Positions 7,142 through 14,266 are shown, counted from the stretch's first letter. The stretch: DNA of 14,324 nucleotides from an uncultured Ruminococcus sp. (GCA_902766585.1 CACXDV010000187.1:1-14324); one strand, 5' to 3'. Program-made: numbers and translations. Notes: generated from the sequence alone by a model not told the origin.

Positions 7142-8619
7142 CAATATATACAGATAATCATTCCTTTCATTATGAAATGGAAAATCTTGTCCGTCTTTTC
7201 TATCCCAATGAGAAGCTTACGGTTGTAAACGGACAGCCTGATGGTGATGAAGAATATATTTATACTTCAATGAACGCCTCAGATGATAATTCTTCTGCTG
7301 AAATTATAACAAGGATAAGTATTGGCGGTGACTGCAGGGAATCAAAAATCACAGCATCAGCCGTTGACAGTGAAGAATTTGACAAAACTGCAGAGCGTGA
7401 AATGGCGGTAAGTTTATATAAGCTTCTTTCTGCTCATACAGGCAAAAAGCAGCCGTGGGGGATACTGACAGGAGTTCGCCCGATAAAGCTTTTCAGAAGA
7501 TTGACCGGACAGTACGGAGAAGCTTATGCGGAGGATTATTTTAAAAACAAGCTCCTTGTTTCTCCTGAAAAGACGGCGCTTAGCGCACTTACGGAAAAAT
7601 ACGAAAAGAAAATATTATCATTCAGCCGTCCTGATTCCTTTAGTCTTTATATTTCTATTCCCTTTTGTCCGAGCAGATGTTCATATTGTTCATTTGTGTC
7701 ACAGACTGTAGAAAGTGCCGCAAAGCTGATAGAGCCTTACTTTGATCTTTTATGTAAAGAGATAAGCTTTACGGCTGAAATAGTGAAAAGCAAGGGACTC
7801 AGACTTGAAAGCGTATATATAGGCGGAGGAACACCAACAACTCTCAGTGCAGAACAGCTCAGACTGCTTATTGCTGCTGTAAAGGAAAGTTTTGATATGA
7901 GTACTTGCAGGGAGTTTACAGTTGAAGCAGGCCGTCCGGATACGATAGATGAGGAAAAGCTTCGCGCAATAATTGACGGCGGGGTTGACAGGATAAGTAT
8001 AAATCCCCAGACCTTGAATGATGATGTCCTGAAAGTAATAGGCAGAAGGCACAGTTCAGAGCAGACACTTTCAGCATACAGGCTTGCAAGAGAGCTTGGT
8101 TTCAGGCATATAAATATGGATCTTATCGCCGGTCTTCCCACAGAAACTCCTGAAAGCTTTATTGATACGCTTGACAGACTTTGTTTGCTGGATCCGGAGA
8201 GCATTACTGTACATACGCTTGCACTGAAGCGCTCCTCAAGAATCACTCTTGAAGGCCGTGGAGTTCAGACAGACAGTGGAAATGCTGCTGCGAAAATGCT
8301 TTCATACTGTGAGAAAAAGCTTACAGACGAGGGCTATATCCCATATTACCTCTATCGTCAATCGAGGATGGAGGGCAATCTTGAAAATGTCGGCTGGTCG
8401 AAACCGGGCTTTGAGGGAATATATAATGTATATGTAATGGACGAAACACATACGATAATAGGCTGCGGAGCCGGAGCAGTGACCAAGCTGAAAACTCCGG
8501 GCAGCGAATCACTTTCGAGAATATTTAATTATAAATATCCATATGAATATATCAGCGGTTTTGAAGAAATGCTTAATCGAAAAGAGCAGGTGAGACAGTT
8601 TTATGATGAATTATCTTAA
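7138..8619 (+). CDS. hemZ: Radical SAM protein, HemZ family coproporphyrinogen dehydrogenase-like
   Basis: Radical SAM enzyme of the HemZ family, named for oxygen-independent oxidation of coproporphyrinogen III. In heme-lacking anaerobes the true substrate is uncertain. It has 493 residues, close to B. subtilis HemZ (about 500). The N-terminal half contains the family block WGILTGVRPIKL (107-118). The radical SAM core begins with CPSRCSYC (Cys 177, 181 and 184), the CxxxCxxC loop for a 4Fe-4S cluster, preceded by YISIPF as in HemN-like enzymes. GGGTPT (229-234) for S-adenosylmethionine binding, TVEAGRPDTI and INPQTLND follow. It overlaps the gene before it by 4 bases and the gene after it by 17. 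No other heme-pathway gene is in the window, so naming by family does not prove heme synthesis. Confidence 0.88.
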   Translation: MTIYTDNHSFHYEMENLVRLFYPNEKLTVVNGQPDGDEEYIYTSMNASDDNSSAEIITRISIGGDCRESKITASAVDSEEFDKTAEREMAVSLYKLLSAHTGKKQPWGILTGVRPIKLFRRLTGQYGEAYAEDYFKNKLLVSPEKTALSALTEKYEKKILSFSRPDSFSLYISIPFCPSRCSYCSFVSQTVESAAKLIEPYFDLLCKEISFTAEIVKSKGLRLESVYIGGGTPTTLSAEQLRLLIAAVKESFDMSTCREFTVEAGRPDTIDEEKLRAIIDGGVDRISINPQTLNDDVLKVIGRRHSSEQTLSAYRLARELGFRHINMDLIAGLPTETPESFIDTLDRLCLLDPESITVHTLALKRSSRITLEGRGVQTDSGNAAAKMLSYCEKKLTDEGYIPYYLYRQSRMEGNLENVGWSKPGFEGIYNVYVMDETHTIIGCGAGAVTKLKTPGSESLSRIFNYKYPYEYISGFEEMLNRKEQVRQFYDELS

Positions 8620-9565
8620 CACATACAGAAGATATGCCTGTGATATAAACAGGATAAATGAAGAAGTACAGCGCGATCCGGAAAATCTTGTTATGCTTGC
8701 GGAGAATCTTATCAATGCTGATTATAAGTGGATAACCGAGCAGATATTGTCAAGTGGGAGCAAGCGTCATGCAGTACTTCTTTCCGGACCGTCAAGCAGC
8801 GGAAAAACTACAAGTGCAAAGAAGCTTTCCGAGGAATTTCAAAAGCATGGGGTAGATGTTAAGCATGTATCACTTGACGATTTTTATCTTGGCAAGGATC
8901 ATGTTGATAAGCTCCCGAACGGAAAGCCTGATTTTGAATCGGTCAAAGCTTTGGATATCCCTCTTATCAAGAGTACGATGGATGATCTTATTCTCAAGGG
9001 TGAGTGTTTGCTCCCGCAGTACGATTTTAAGAACAGCATGAGGTCAGATAAGACAAAGGAACTTAAGCTGACGGGTGACAGCGTTGTAATTATAGAGGGC
9101 ATACACACCCTGAATCCTATTTTTTCCAAGGGAAAAGACAGGAATATGATAGTAAAGATATATGTCAGCGTTAAGCAGGGAATAAAGGATAATGAGGATT
9201 ATGTTCTTACTAATCGTGACATAAGGCTTTTGAGACGTTTGGTAAGAGATTATCATTTCCGCCGGACAGAGCCTGATAATATGCTTTCCATGTGGAACTC
9301 TGTTGTTGACGGAGAAATGAAATATATCAGACCTTTCCGCTATACAAGTGATTTTACAATAAACTCTATCCATATTTATGAGCCGTGTGTAATGAAGGAG
9401 CTTGCTCTCCCTTTGCTTAACAAAATCAGTGAAACACATGAGGAATATGAGACTGTTCAAAGGCTGATATCAGCAGTGAGCAGATTTGAGACTTTAGATA
9501 GCGATCTTATTCCGGATAATTCTCTTATAAGAGAGTTTATCGGAGGCGGATGCTTTAAATATTGA
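8603..9565 (+). CDS. Uridine kinase-like P-loop nucleoside kinase
   Basis: P-loop kinase of the uridine kinase/phosphoribulokinase family, expected to phosphorylate a nucleoside such as uridine or cytidine in pyrimidine salvage; the exact substrate is not visible. In 320 residues, GPSSSGKTT (62-70) is the Walker A motif and LDDFY (91-95) is the substrate/catalytic Asp block. PQYDF (138-142) and the Walker B-like VVIIEGIH (161-168) follow, then a lid with several Arg (RDIRLLRRLVRDYHFRR). It is longer than ordinary Udk (about 210 residues), with about 55 residues before the P-loop and a C-terminal helical extension. It resembles the kinase half of a clostridial family that often carries an N-terminal TGS/threonyl-tRNA-synthetase-like region, which is missing here. 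AGGTGAG 8 bases before the first ATG, inside hemZ, supports the start; a second ATG follows directly. It is last in this run. Confidence 0.85.
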   Translation: MMNYLNTYRRYACDINRINEEVQRDPENLVMLAENLINADYKWITEQILSSGSKRHAVLLSGPSSSGKTTSAKKLSEEFQKHGVDVKHVSLDDFYLGKDHVDKLPNGKPDFESVKALDIPLIKSTMDDLILKGECLLPQYDFKNSMRSDKTKELKLTGDSVVIIEGIHTLNPIFSKGKDRNMIVKIYVSVKQGIKDNEDYVLTNRDIRLLRRLVRDYHFRRTEPDNMLSMWNSVVDGEMKYIRPFRYTSDFTINSIHIYEPCVMKELALPLLNKISETHEEYETVQRLISAVSRFETLDSDLIPDNSLIREFIGGGCFKY

Positions 9566-9623
9566 GAAAAAATACAAGTAATTTTTCTATTAAGAAATTA
9601 TGCCGGCCGTTTTTGTTATGAAA

Positions 9624-9640
9624 ATCAAAAAATATTTGAT
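9624..9640. promoter_or_regulatory. Inverted repeat ATCAAA-5-TTTGAT upstream of the zinc-ribbon promoter
   Basis: A perfect 6-bp inverted repeat with a 5-base centre lies 27 bases upstream of the -35 box, in a position an operator could occupy. In such AT-rich sequence it could be chance. The surrounding stretch 9566-9667 holds no gene and no convincing terminator; an AT-only hairpin at 9579-9600 is weak. Confidence 0.3.
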
Positions 9641-9667
9641 ATATCCTTGAAAAATGAGTAAAAATCC

Positions 9668-9696
9668 TTGCAGAAACGTGATAAAGATGCTATAAT
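9668..9696 (+). promoter_or_regulatory. Promoter of the zinc-ribbon gene and flippase gene
   Basis: TTGCAG (9668-9673), a 17-base spacer and a perfect TATAAT (9691-9696) form a sigma-A type promoter. The transcript would start near 9703, giving an untranslated leader of about 85 bases with a hairpin. The A-rich GTAAAAATC directly before the -35 box resembles that before the recJ promoter. Confidence 0.85.
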
Positions 9697-9715
9697 TTAT
9701 TTATTGCTTATGAAT

Positions 9716-9760
9716 GACAGGTGAAGGATTCTTTGTAGTGGATCATCTGAGTGTCCTGTC
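9716..9760 (+). promoter_or_regulatory. Stem-loop in the leader of the zinc-ribbon gene
   Basis: GACAGG (9716-9721) pairs with CCTGTC (9755-9760). Inside it GATTC (9727-9731) pairs with GGATC (9740-9744, one G-U), leaving internal loops of 5 and 10 bases and an 8-base apical loop. The element ends about 15 bases before the AAAGGAGA ribosome site and is not followed by a T-run, so it is not a terminator. It matches no riboswitch class that I recognise. An mRNA-stabilising or protein-binding structure is possible. Confidence 0.45.
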
Positions 9761-9788
9761 GAAAAAATAATTGCAAAGGAGAATTATT

Positions 9789-10226
9789 ATGGGAATAATA
9801 GAAGATGTACTTTTGAATGCAAGAACTGCTGTTGATACAGTAGGAAAAAAAGCAGGTCAGGTAATTGATGTTTCAAAGCTCAGACTTGCTTCTGCTGATC
9901 TCAGATCAGAGATAAGCCGTAAGTATCAGATTCTCGGCCGAGTTGTTTTTGAAGAGGCAACAACCGGAAAGGATTATACCAAGAATAAGGAAGAGCTTAT
10001 CGAGAGCATCACAGAGCTTAAGGGTGAGCTTGAATCAGTAACAGAGATGATTGCAAAATCAAGCCAGAAGGTTAAGTGTGAGGTTTGCGGCTCATACAAT
10101 TCCAAGAATGCTGTATTCTGCAATAAATGCGGAGAGAAGCTTTCAGCAGAAGAGGATGAGCATATGGATACAGATGATATGATCGATTTCACAGAGGATA
10201 ACTTTGAGGATGACGACCTGTTCTGA
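9789..10226 (+). CDS. Small cytoplasmic protein with helical region and C-terminal zinc ribbon
   Basis: Function unknown; zinc-ribbon-domain protein of 145 residues. The ATG is chosen because AAAGGAGA lies 6 bases upstream; a TTG at 9771 in the same frame lies before this site and is not needed. Residues 1-90 are predicted mainly helical and probably coiled coil, with many Lys, Glu and Leu. C97-x2-C100 and C111-x2-C114, in CEVCG...FCNKCG, form a zinc ribbon. The last 25 residues are almost entirely acidic. There is no signal peptide or membrane segment. It has its own strong promoter and a structured leader, and it lies 32 bases before the flippase gene with no terminator between, so the two are probably co-transcribed. 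The zinc ribbon suggests a nucleic-acid or protein contact, but no partner can be named. Confidence 0.85.
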   Translation: MGIIEDVLLNARTAVDTVGKKAGQVIDVSKLRLASADLRSEISRKYQILGRVVFEEATTGKDYTKNKEELIESITELKGELESVTEMIAKSSQKVKCEVCGSYNSKNAVFCNKCGEKLSAEEDEHMDTDDMIDFTEDNFEDDDLF

Positions 10227-10258
10227 TTTTTTCGTATATACCGAAAGGATGTGCTTAA

Positions 10259-12019
10259 GTGAAAAAAGAAAACACCAAGGATAAATCCCAGTCATTTCTG
10301 AAAGGCGCCGCCATACTTGGAGCAAGCGTTGTTGTTGTCAGATTGATGGGAATGGTGTATAAGATCCTTCTTTCGGGAATGTACGGAGGTGTCGGAACAG
10401 GATTGTTCAATTCGGCATATGCTCTGTATAATCCGCTTTTTATGCTTTCAACGGCAGGCTTTCCGATAGCGATATCCAGAACTGTCTCAGAAAGCATAGC
10501 CAAAAAGAGATACAGGGACGTTCGGCAGATACATAAGCTGTCGGTTCCTATTTTTGTAATAGCCGGTTTGCTTTGCTTTCTTGCAATGGTGATCGGAAGC
10601 TTCATATATGTTAAGATAATTAATGCTGAAAATGCAATTTTTGCCCTGCTGTGCCTTTCACCGACAATATTTTTCGGATGCCTTATGTCCATTTACAGAG
10701 GATATTTTGAGGGCATGAGAAATATGACTCCCACAGCTATTTCTGAGATTATTGAGGCAGTCTGTAAGCTGTTTTTAGGGTTTTCTGCTTCTTTTATTAC
10801 GATGAAGCTTTGCATGAATGAGTATTTCAGCAGCGGTTATGTATTGGGAGTAAAGTGTACAAGCGAAGCCCAGGCGAATGCAGCGACAATACCTATAGCA
10901 ATAGGCGCGGCAATTACAGGTATATCTCTTGGCTCGGTATTTGGATTTTTATTTTTATTTATAAGATATAAACGCGGTGGAGATGGGATCACCATGCAGG
11001 ATCTTCGCTCATCACCGCCTCCGAAATCAAATGGCTTTATTATCAGGACTCTTGTCAGGACTGCAATACCGATAGGTCTTGGCTCAATAGTGATGAGTAT
11101 TGCCGACATGGTAGATTCAACACTGATACAGCGTCAGATTTTCAAGATAATGGAAAATGATCCTGATTCGCTGTTGAATGTCTATGCATCTCTGATACCT
11201 GATGAGGTCGTATATTCAGGCAGTACACATACCTTCCTATACGGCTGTTATGGTATTGCGGCAACGCTTATGATGCTTGTTACAGCAGTTACGCAGGTAT
11301 TCGGCACAACTGCACTGCCGTCTGTCACAGCCGCATGGACAAGCGGGGACAAACGTAAGCTTAAAGCAAGCATGGAGACAGTTCTCAGGGTAACAGTTCT
11401 CGTGACTATCCCGTCAGGAATCGGATTATCAGTGCTTGCCGAGCCTCTTTTGTCGTTGATTTACAGCAGTCCGAGTGTTGCGAATGAGGTCGAGATCGGC
11501 TCGAAGGTACTTCAGGTAATGGGTATATCGGTAATATTTATTGCGATAAGTACCCCTCTGTGCAGTATGCTTCAGGCTGTGGGACGTATGGATGTTCCTC
11601 TTAAGCTGTTTGTTATCGGTATGATCATAAAGATCATAATAAACTATATCCTTGTTGGCATCCCGCAGATAAATATTCAGGGAGCAAATGTAGGTTCTAT
11701 AGTATGCTATGGATTTGTAGTAGTGGTAGCGTTATTTGTACTTTGCCGCGAAACGAAGGTCATTCCGAATTTTGCATCAATATTTGTTAAGCCTTTGCTG
11801 GCTGCTCTTGTCTGCGGAGTTTCAGCATATTTTGCTGAGATGTTCTTTGATGTTTTTCTTTATCAGAAAATTGCTACTGTTATGGCTATTCTTACAGCGA
11901 TATTTGTATATGTCATCTCACTGTTCCTGTTCCGTGCAATAAACAGGGAGGATATATTACAGATGCCGAAAGGAAATAAAATTGTAAAAATACTTGAAAA
12001 ACGCAAGCTGATAAGGTAA
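10259..12019 (+). CDS. SpoVB/MurJ-like lipid flippase of the MOP superfamily (YabM-type)
   Basis: Polytopic membrane protein of the SpoVB/MATE-like polysaccharide-exporter branch of the MOP superfamily. Members flip lipid-linked cell-wall or polysaccharide precursors across the membrane. The GTG start has AAAGGATG 7 bases upstream. It has 586 residues, longer than B. subtilis YabM or SpoVB (about 520-530), with roughly 12-14 hydrophobic segments. The family start is clear: GAAILGASVVVVRLMG (16-31), GTGLFNSAYALYNPLF (46-61) and GFPIAISRTVSE (67-78). A polar loop near residues 295-335 (ENDPDSLL...SGSTHTF) accounts for part of the extra length. Its place directly before mazG, hup, rqcP, yabP and yabQ matches YabM of B. 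subtilis. Whether it carries lipid II or a spore-envelope substrate cannot be read from sequence. Confidence 0.9.
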   Translation: MKKENTKDKSQSFLKGAAILGASVVVVRLMGMVYKILLSGMYGGVGTGLFNSAYALYNPLFMLSTAGFPIAISRTVSESIAKKRYRDVRQIHKLSVPIFVIAGLLCFLAMVIGSFIYVKIINAENAIFALLCLSPTIFFGCLMSIYRGYFEGMRNMTPTAISEIIEAVCKLFLGFSASFITMKLCMNEYFSSGYVLGVKCTSEAQANAATIPIAIGAAITGISLGSVFGFLFLFIRYKRGGDGITMQDLRSSPPPKSNGFIIRTLVRTAIPIGLGSIVMSIADMVDSTLIQRQIFKIMENDPDSLLNVYASLIPDEVVYSGSTHTFLYGCYGIAATLMMLVTAVTQVFGTTALPSVTAAWTSGDKRKLKASMETVLRVTVLVTIPSGIGLSVLAEPLLSLIYSSPSVANEVEIGSKVLQVMGISVIFIAISTPLCSMLQAVGRMDVPLKLFVIGMIIKIIINYILVGIPQINIQGANVGSIVCYGFVVVVALFVLCRETKVIPNFASIFVKPLLAALVCGVSAYFAEMFFDVFLYQKIATVMAILTAIFVYVISLFLFRAINREDILQMPKGNKIVKILEKRKLIR

Positions 12020-12061
12020 AATATATTATGTTGTGTATACTCACTAAAGGAGCGGAATAGC

Positions 12062-12859
12062 TTGGATCTTAACAAAGAAAAGTTTAACGCATATGATTTG
12101 GTGGAAATTGTGAAAATACTCCGTTCTCCCGGCGGATGTCCGTGGGATAAGGAACAGACTCATGAATCCATAAGAAAGGATTTTATTGAGGAAGTATATG
12201 AAGCAATAGAAGCCATTGATGAAAAAAGTCCTGAACATCTCAGAGAAGAGCTTGGAGATGTTTTGCTTCAGGTGGTTTTTCATTGTGTGCTTGAGACCGA
12301 AAAAGGCAGTTTTAATTTTGATGATGTTGCTGATGAGGTGTGCAGGAAAATGATAATCCGACATCCTCATGTTTTCGGTGATATATCTGTTGATAATACA
12401 GATCAGGTGCTCAAAAACTGGGATGCAATAAAAATGCAGACAAAATCCCAGAAAACCTCCGGACAGGCCATGGACAGTGTTTCAAAGGCTTTGCCCTCAC
12501 TGATGAGAGCAGAAAAGCTTATAAAAAAGGCAAAAAGAAACGGGATCAGCTTTGATGACCGTGAAGAGCTTTGTGATGAGATAATATCACGAGCTGAGAG
12601 AATCAAAAGCTTAAATGATCCTGCTGATGCCGAAAAAGAAATTGGCTCTGTTCTTTTTTCGGTAGTAAAGCTGTCGGGGCAAATGAAAACCGACTGCGAA
12701 AGATCGCTGTATGATACCTGCGACGAATTCATTTCCGATTTTAAGGAATATGAAAAGGCAGCGTCGGAATCAGGTATTAATATACAGGATTCGGATACGG
12801 AAGTAACGAATCAACTATGGAAAGAAATTTCTAAATCACACAAATTGGAGGAAAATTAA
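12062..12859 (+). CDS. mazG: Nucleoside triphosphate pyrophosphohydrolase MazG
   Basis: All-alpha NTP pyrophosphohydrolase that converts noncanonical or excess NTPs to NMP plus pyrophosphate, protecting the nucleotide pool; in E. coli it also influences ppGpp. The TTG start is supported by AGGAG 9 bases upstream. It has 265 residues, the length of the stand-alone two-domain MazG. B. subtilis YabN differs in having an N-terminal tetrapyrrole-methylase domain, absent here. The first domain is intact: LRSPGGCPWDKEQTHESI (20-37), E43, E44 and E47, then EELGD (62-66) followed by VLLQVVFH, and RHPHVFGD (100-107). In the second domain the expected EExGD block reads EKEIGSVLF (191-199), so the metal-binding Asp is Ser. 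Activity would therefore rest on the first domain. It lies 42 bases after the flippase gene and 1 base before hup. Confidence 0.95.
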   Translation: MDLNKEKFNAYDLVEIVKILRSPGGCPWDKEQTHESIRKDFIEEVYEAIEAIDEKSPEHLREELGDVLLQVVFHCVLETEKGSFNFDDVADEVCRKMIIRHPHVFGDISVDNTDQVLKNWDAIKMQTKSQKTSGQAMDSVSKALPSLMRAEKLIKKAKRNGISFDDREELCDEIISRAERIKSLNDPADAEKEIGSVLFSVVKLSGQMKTDCERSLYDTCDEFISDFKEYEKAASESGINIQDSDTEVTNQLWKEISKSHKLEEN

Positions 12860-12860
12860 A

Positions 12861-13139
12861 ATGAACAAGACAGAACTCATTGCTGCTGTTGCAGAAAAGG
12901 CTGAGATCACAAAAAAGGATGCTGAGAAGGCTGTATCTGCTGTGATCGACACAATTATTGAGAAGGTTGCAGATGGTGAAGAGATTCGTATCGTTGGTTT
13001 CGGTACCTTCGAGCGTCGTGAAAGAAAAGAAAGAACAGGCAGCGATCCCCGCACAAACGAGAAGATCACGATTCCTGCTTCAAAGGTTCCTGCATTTAAG
13101 GCAGGCAAGGCATTTAAGGATGCTGTTGATAAGAAATAA
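12861..13139 (+). CDS. hup: HU-family nucleoid DNA-binding protein
   Basis: Small basic dimeric histone-like protein that binds and bends DNA without strong sequence preference. Its 92 residues are the normal HU length, and the start MNKTELIAAVAEKAEITKK is typical. The signature runs from VGFGTFERRERKERTG, with the DNA-binding arm around residues 52-75 and a basic C-terminal helix. Within the arm the usual N in GRNP-like sequence is D (GSDPRT), leaving P and T intact. The ATG follows the mazG stop by one base, and its GGAGG ribosome site is inside the last mazG codons. Codons are biased to forms typical of highly expressed genes (GTT, GGT, CGT). A hairpin follows the stop and may set this gene's mRNA end apart from rqcP. 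Confidence 0.97.
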   Translation: MNKTELIAAVAEKAEITKKDAEKAVSAVIDTIIEKVADGEEIRIVGFGTFERRERKERTGSDPRTNEKITIPASKVPAFKAGKAFKDAVDKK

Positions 13140-13148
13140 TTGACAGAG

Positions 13149-13181
13149 AGAACCGGTCATATGGCCGGTTCTTGTGTTATT
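13149..13181 (+). terminator. Strong hairpin after hup, weak or partial terminator
   Basis: AGAACCGGTC and GGCCGGTTCT form a 10-bp stem (one T-G pair) around an ATAT tetraloop, beginning 9 bases after the hup stop. The tail is TGTGTTATT, not a clean T-run, so termination is probably incomplete. It may instead protect the 3' end of a highly expressed hup message while still allowing rqcP transcription. Confidence 0.55.
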
Positions 13182-13201
13182 CGGACAAAATGGAGAGAAA
13201 A

Positions 13202-13450
13202 ATGAGACTTGATAAATATCTTAAAATAACCAGACTTATAAAGCGCAGAACAGTCGCAAACGAAGCTTGTGATGCAGGAAGGGTATCGGTAAATGGAAAG
13301 CCCGCCCGTGCGTCATATGAGGTCAGAATAGGAGATGAAATAGAGCTTGCACTCGGAACCCGACCTGTTAAGGTACAGGTTTTGAGCATTAATGAATATG
13401 CCAAAAAAGAAGAGGCAGGTTTGATGTATAAGCTGCTCAGTGATGCATAA
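13202..13450 (+). CDS. rqcP: S4-domain RNA-binding protein RqcP (YabO)
   Basis: Short S4-domain protein of 82 residues matching B. subtilis RqcP/YabO (86 residues). With RqcH and tRNA-Ala this factor works on obstructed 50S subunits to add alanine tails to stalled nascent chains in ribosome quality control. The ATG at 13202 has GGAG 7 bases upstream and gives the conserved start MRLDKYLKITRLIKRR. A TTG at 13172 in the same frame lies inside the preceding hairpin and is rejected. The S4 fold occupies nearly all the protein, with the RNA-binding block RLIKRRTVANEACDAGRVSVNG and then VRIGDEIEL. RqcH is not in this window. Placement between hup and yabP agrees with the yabO position in other Firmicutes. 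Confidence 0.93.
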   Translation: MRLDKYLKITRLIKRRTVANEACDAGRVSVNGKPARASYEVRIGDEIELALGTRPVKVQVLSINEYAKKEEAGLMYKLLSDA

Positions 13451-13460
13451 AACAAAATAA

Positions 13461-13496
13461 TCCCGCATAGCTTATTTATAAAGAGATTTTGCGGGA
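13461..13496 (+). promoter_or_regulatory. Hairpin overlapping the yabP ribosome binding site
   Basis: TCCCGCA (13461-13467) pairs perfectly over 7 bases with TGCGGGA (13490-13496), leaving a 22-base AT-rich loop. The 3' arm includes GGGA of the yabP ribosome site GGGAGG (13493-13498), so the folded form would partly hide it. There is no T-run after it, so this is not a terminator. Translational control of yabP and yabQ is inference. Confidence 0.5.
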
Positions 13497-13504
13497 GGTA
13501 TAAT

Positions 13505-13786
13505 ATGGGCGACGAACTGTTAAACAATACTAAGGCACATAATCTTATTATGGAGGACAGAAAAAGGCTTTGTTTGTCCGGTGTGAGTGATGTGACAGCC
13601 TTTGATGAGGAAAAGGTTACTCTTACAACATCAATGGGGATACTTACCGTTTCCGGACAGGGACTCCACATTGGCAATTTCAGCCGGGAGACAGGCGAGC
13701 TGAATATGGATGGCGAGATATACGCATTGAATTATGAGGAACTGAAAAGAAAGGACGGAGGCTTTTTTGCAAATATTTTCAGATAG
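13505..13786 (+). CDS. yabP: Sporulation protein YabP
   Basis: YabP-family protein of 93 residues (about 100 in B. subtilis). The family is tied to endospore formation, where yabP belongs to the mother-cell sigma-E programme in B. subtilis; its biochemical role is not known. GGGAGG lies 6 bases before the ATG. Visible family features are an early HNLIMEDRKRLCLSGV block (12-27), a beta-rich middle with TSMGILTVSGQGLHI (42-56) and a late GEIYALNYEEL (70-80). There is no signal or membrane segment. The adjacent hairpin covers part of the ribosome site. No sigma-E type promoter could be recognised in the 54-base gap after rqcP, so read-through from upstream is possible. Confidence 0.92.
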   Translation: MGDELLNNTKAHNLIMEDRKRLCLSGVSDVTAFDEEKVTLTTSMGILTVSGQGLHIGNFSRETGELNMDGEIYALNYEELKRKDGGFFANIFR

Positions 13787-13797
13787 GGCGTGTATTG

Positions 13798-14217
13798 ATG
13801 CAGCTAACAACCATTCAGCAGACTACGGCATTTTTATGGGCATTTGTAATGGGTGCCGGGATTGCTGTTGTATATACGGTAATATGCTCGGTAAGGATAG
13901 TCCTTCCGCCTTCGCCGATTCAGCTTTTTATAAGTGATTTTTTGTTTATGACAGCAGTATTTATTGTCAATACACTGTATGCGATAAGTCTTACAGAGGG
14001 CAGGATAAGGCTTTATTTTGTTGTATCGGAAATTATCGGATACATAATAATATATGCTTTACCCGGCAGACTGTTTATAAAGCTTCTTGTATCAGCGGTT
14101 CGTTGGATGACCGGTATAATGAAAGCTGTAAATAAAAGAATTGTTTCAATCTGCAGCAGAATTATAGCACATTTTACAAAAACAGGTCGAAAAAATATAA
14201 AACTTGAAAAAAATTAA
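13798..14217 (+). CDS. yabQ: Spore cortex biosynthesis protein YabQ, short form
   Basis: YabQ-family integral membrane protein, required in B. subtilis for spore cortex formation and located in the forespore-surrounding membranes. The ATG at 13798 is chosen over a TTG three bases earlier; the ribosome site (AGGGCG) is weak, and coupling with yabP, which ends 11 bases upstream, is likely. In 139 residues at least three hydrophobic segments are clear, near 12-34, 43-65 and 72-92, followed by a basic, partly amphipathic C-terminal part ending in many Lys. It is shorter than the roughly 210-residue B. subtilis protein. Identification rests on membrane layout, an N-terminal block similar to the family (TTAFLWAFVMGAGIAVVY) and position after yabP. 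Confidence 0.85.
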   Translation: MQLTTIQQTTAFLWAFVMGAGIAVVYTVICSVRIVLPPSPIQLFISDFLFMTAVFIVNTLYAISLTEGRIRLYFVVSEIIGYIIIYALPGRLFIKLLVSAVRWMTGIMKAVNKRIVSICSRIIAHFTKTGRKNIKLEKN

Positions 14218-14236
14218 AAAAGTCAGTCAAATTTTC

Positions 14237-14266
14237 TTGCATTTTTACTATAAGCTGTAGTATAAT
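14237..14266 (+). promoter_or_regulatory. Sigma-A type promoter for the gene at the right edge
   Basis: TTGCAT (14237-14242), an 18-base spacer and a perfect TATAAT (14261-14266) lie 19 bases after the yabQ stop. The start would fall near 14273, giving a leader of about 42 bases. It shows that the next gene can be expressed independently of yabP-yabQ, as would be needed for a vegetative cell-division gene. Confidence 0.8.

Noticed and set aside
7737..8246. Minus-strand open frame opposite hemZ (169 codons)
   Set aside because: Ser/Leu-rich shadow inside the radical SAM core. The sense strand has a full conserved domain.
9579..9610. AT-rich hairpin plus GCCGGCCGTTTTT as a terminator after the kinase gene
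   Set aside because: The hairpin is A-T only apart from one G-T pair and is not followed by a T-run. GCCGGC is self-complementary but has no loop, so it cannot form a terminator stem by itself.
9716..9760. Known riboswitch (c-di-GMP, ykkC-type or similar) in the zinc-ribbon leader
   Set aside because: The conserved core sequences of the classes I know are not present, so the element is listed only as an unnamed stem-loop.
13499..13504. TATAAT directly before the yabP ATG as a -10 box
   Set aside because: It would start transcription inside the coding region, after the ribosome site, and no matching -35 is present at the right distance. It is the spacer between ribosome site and start codon.
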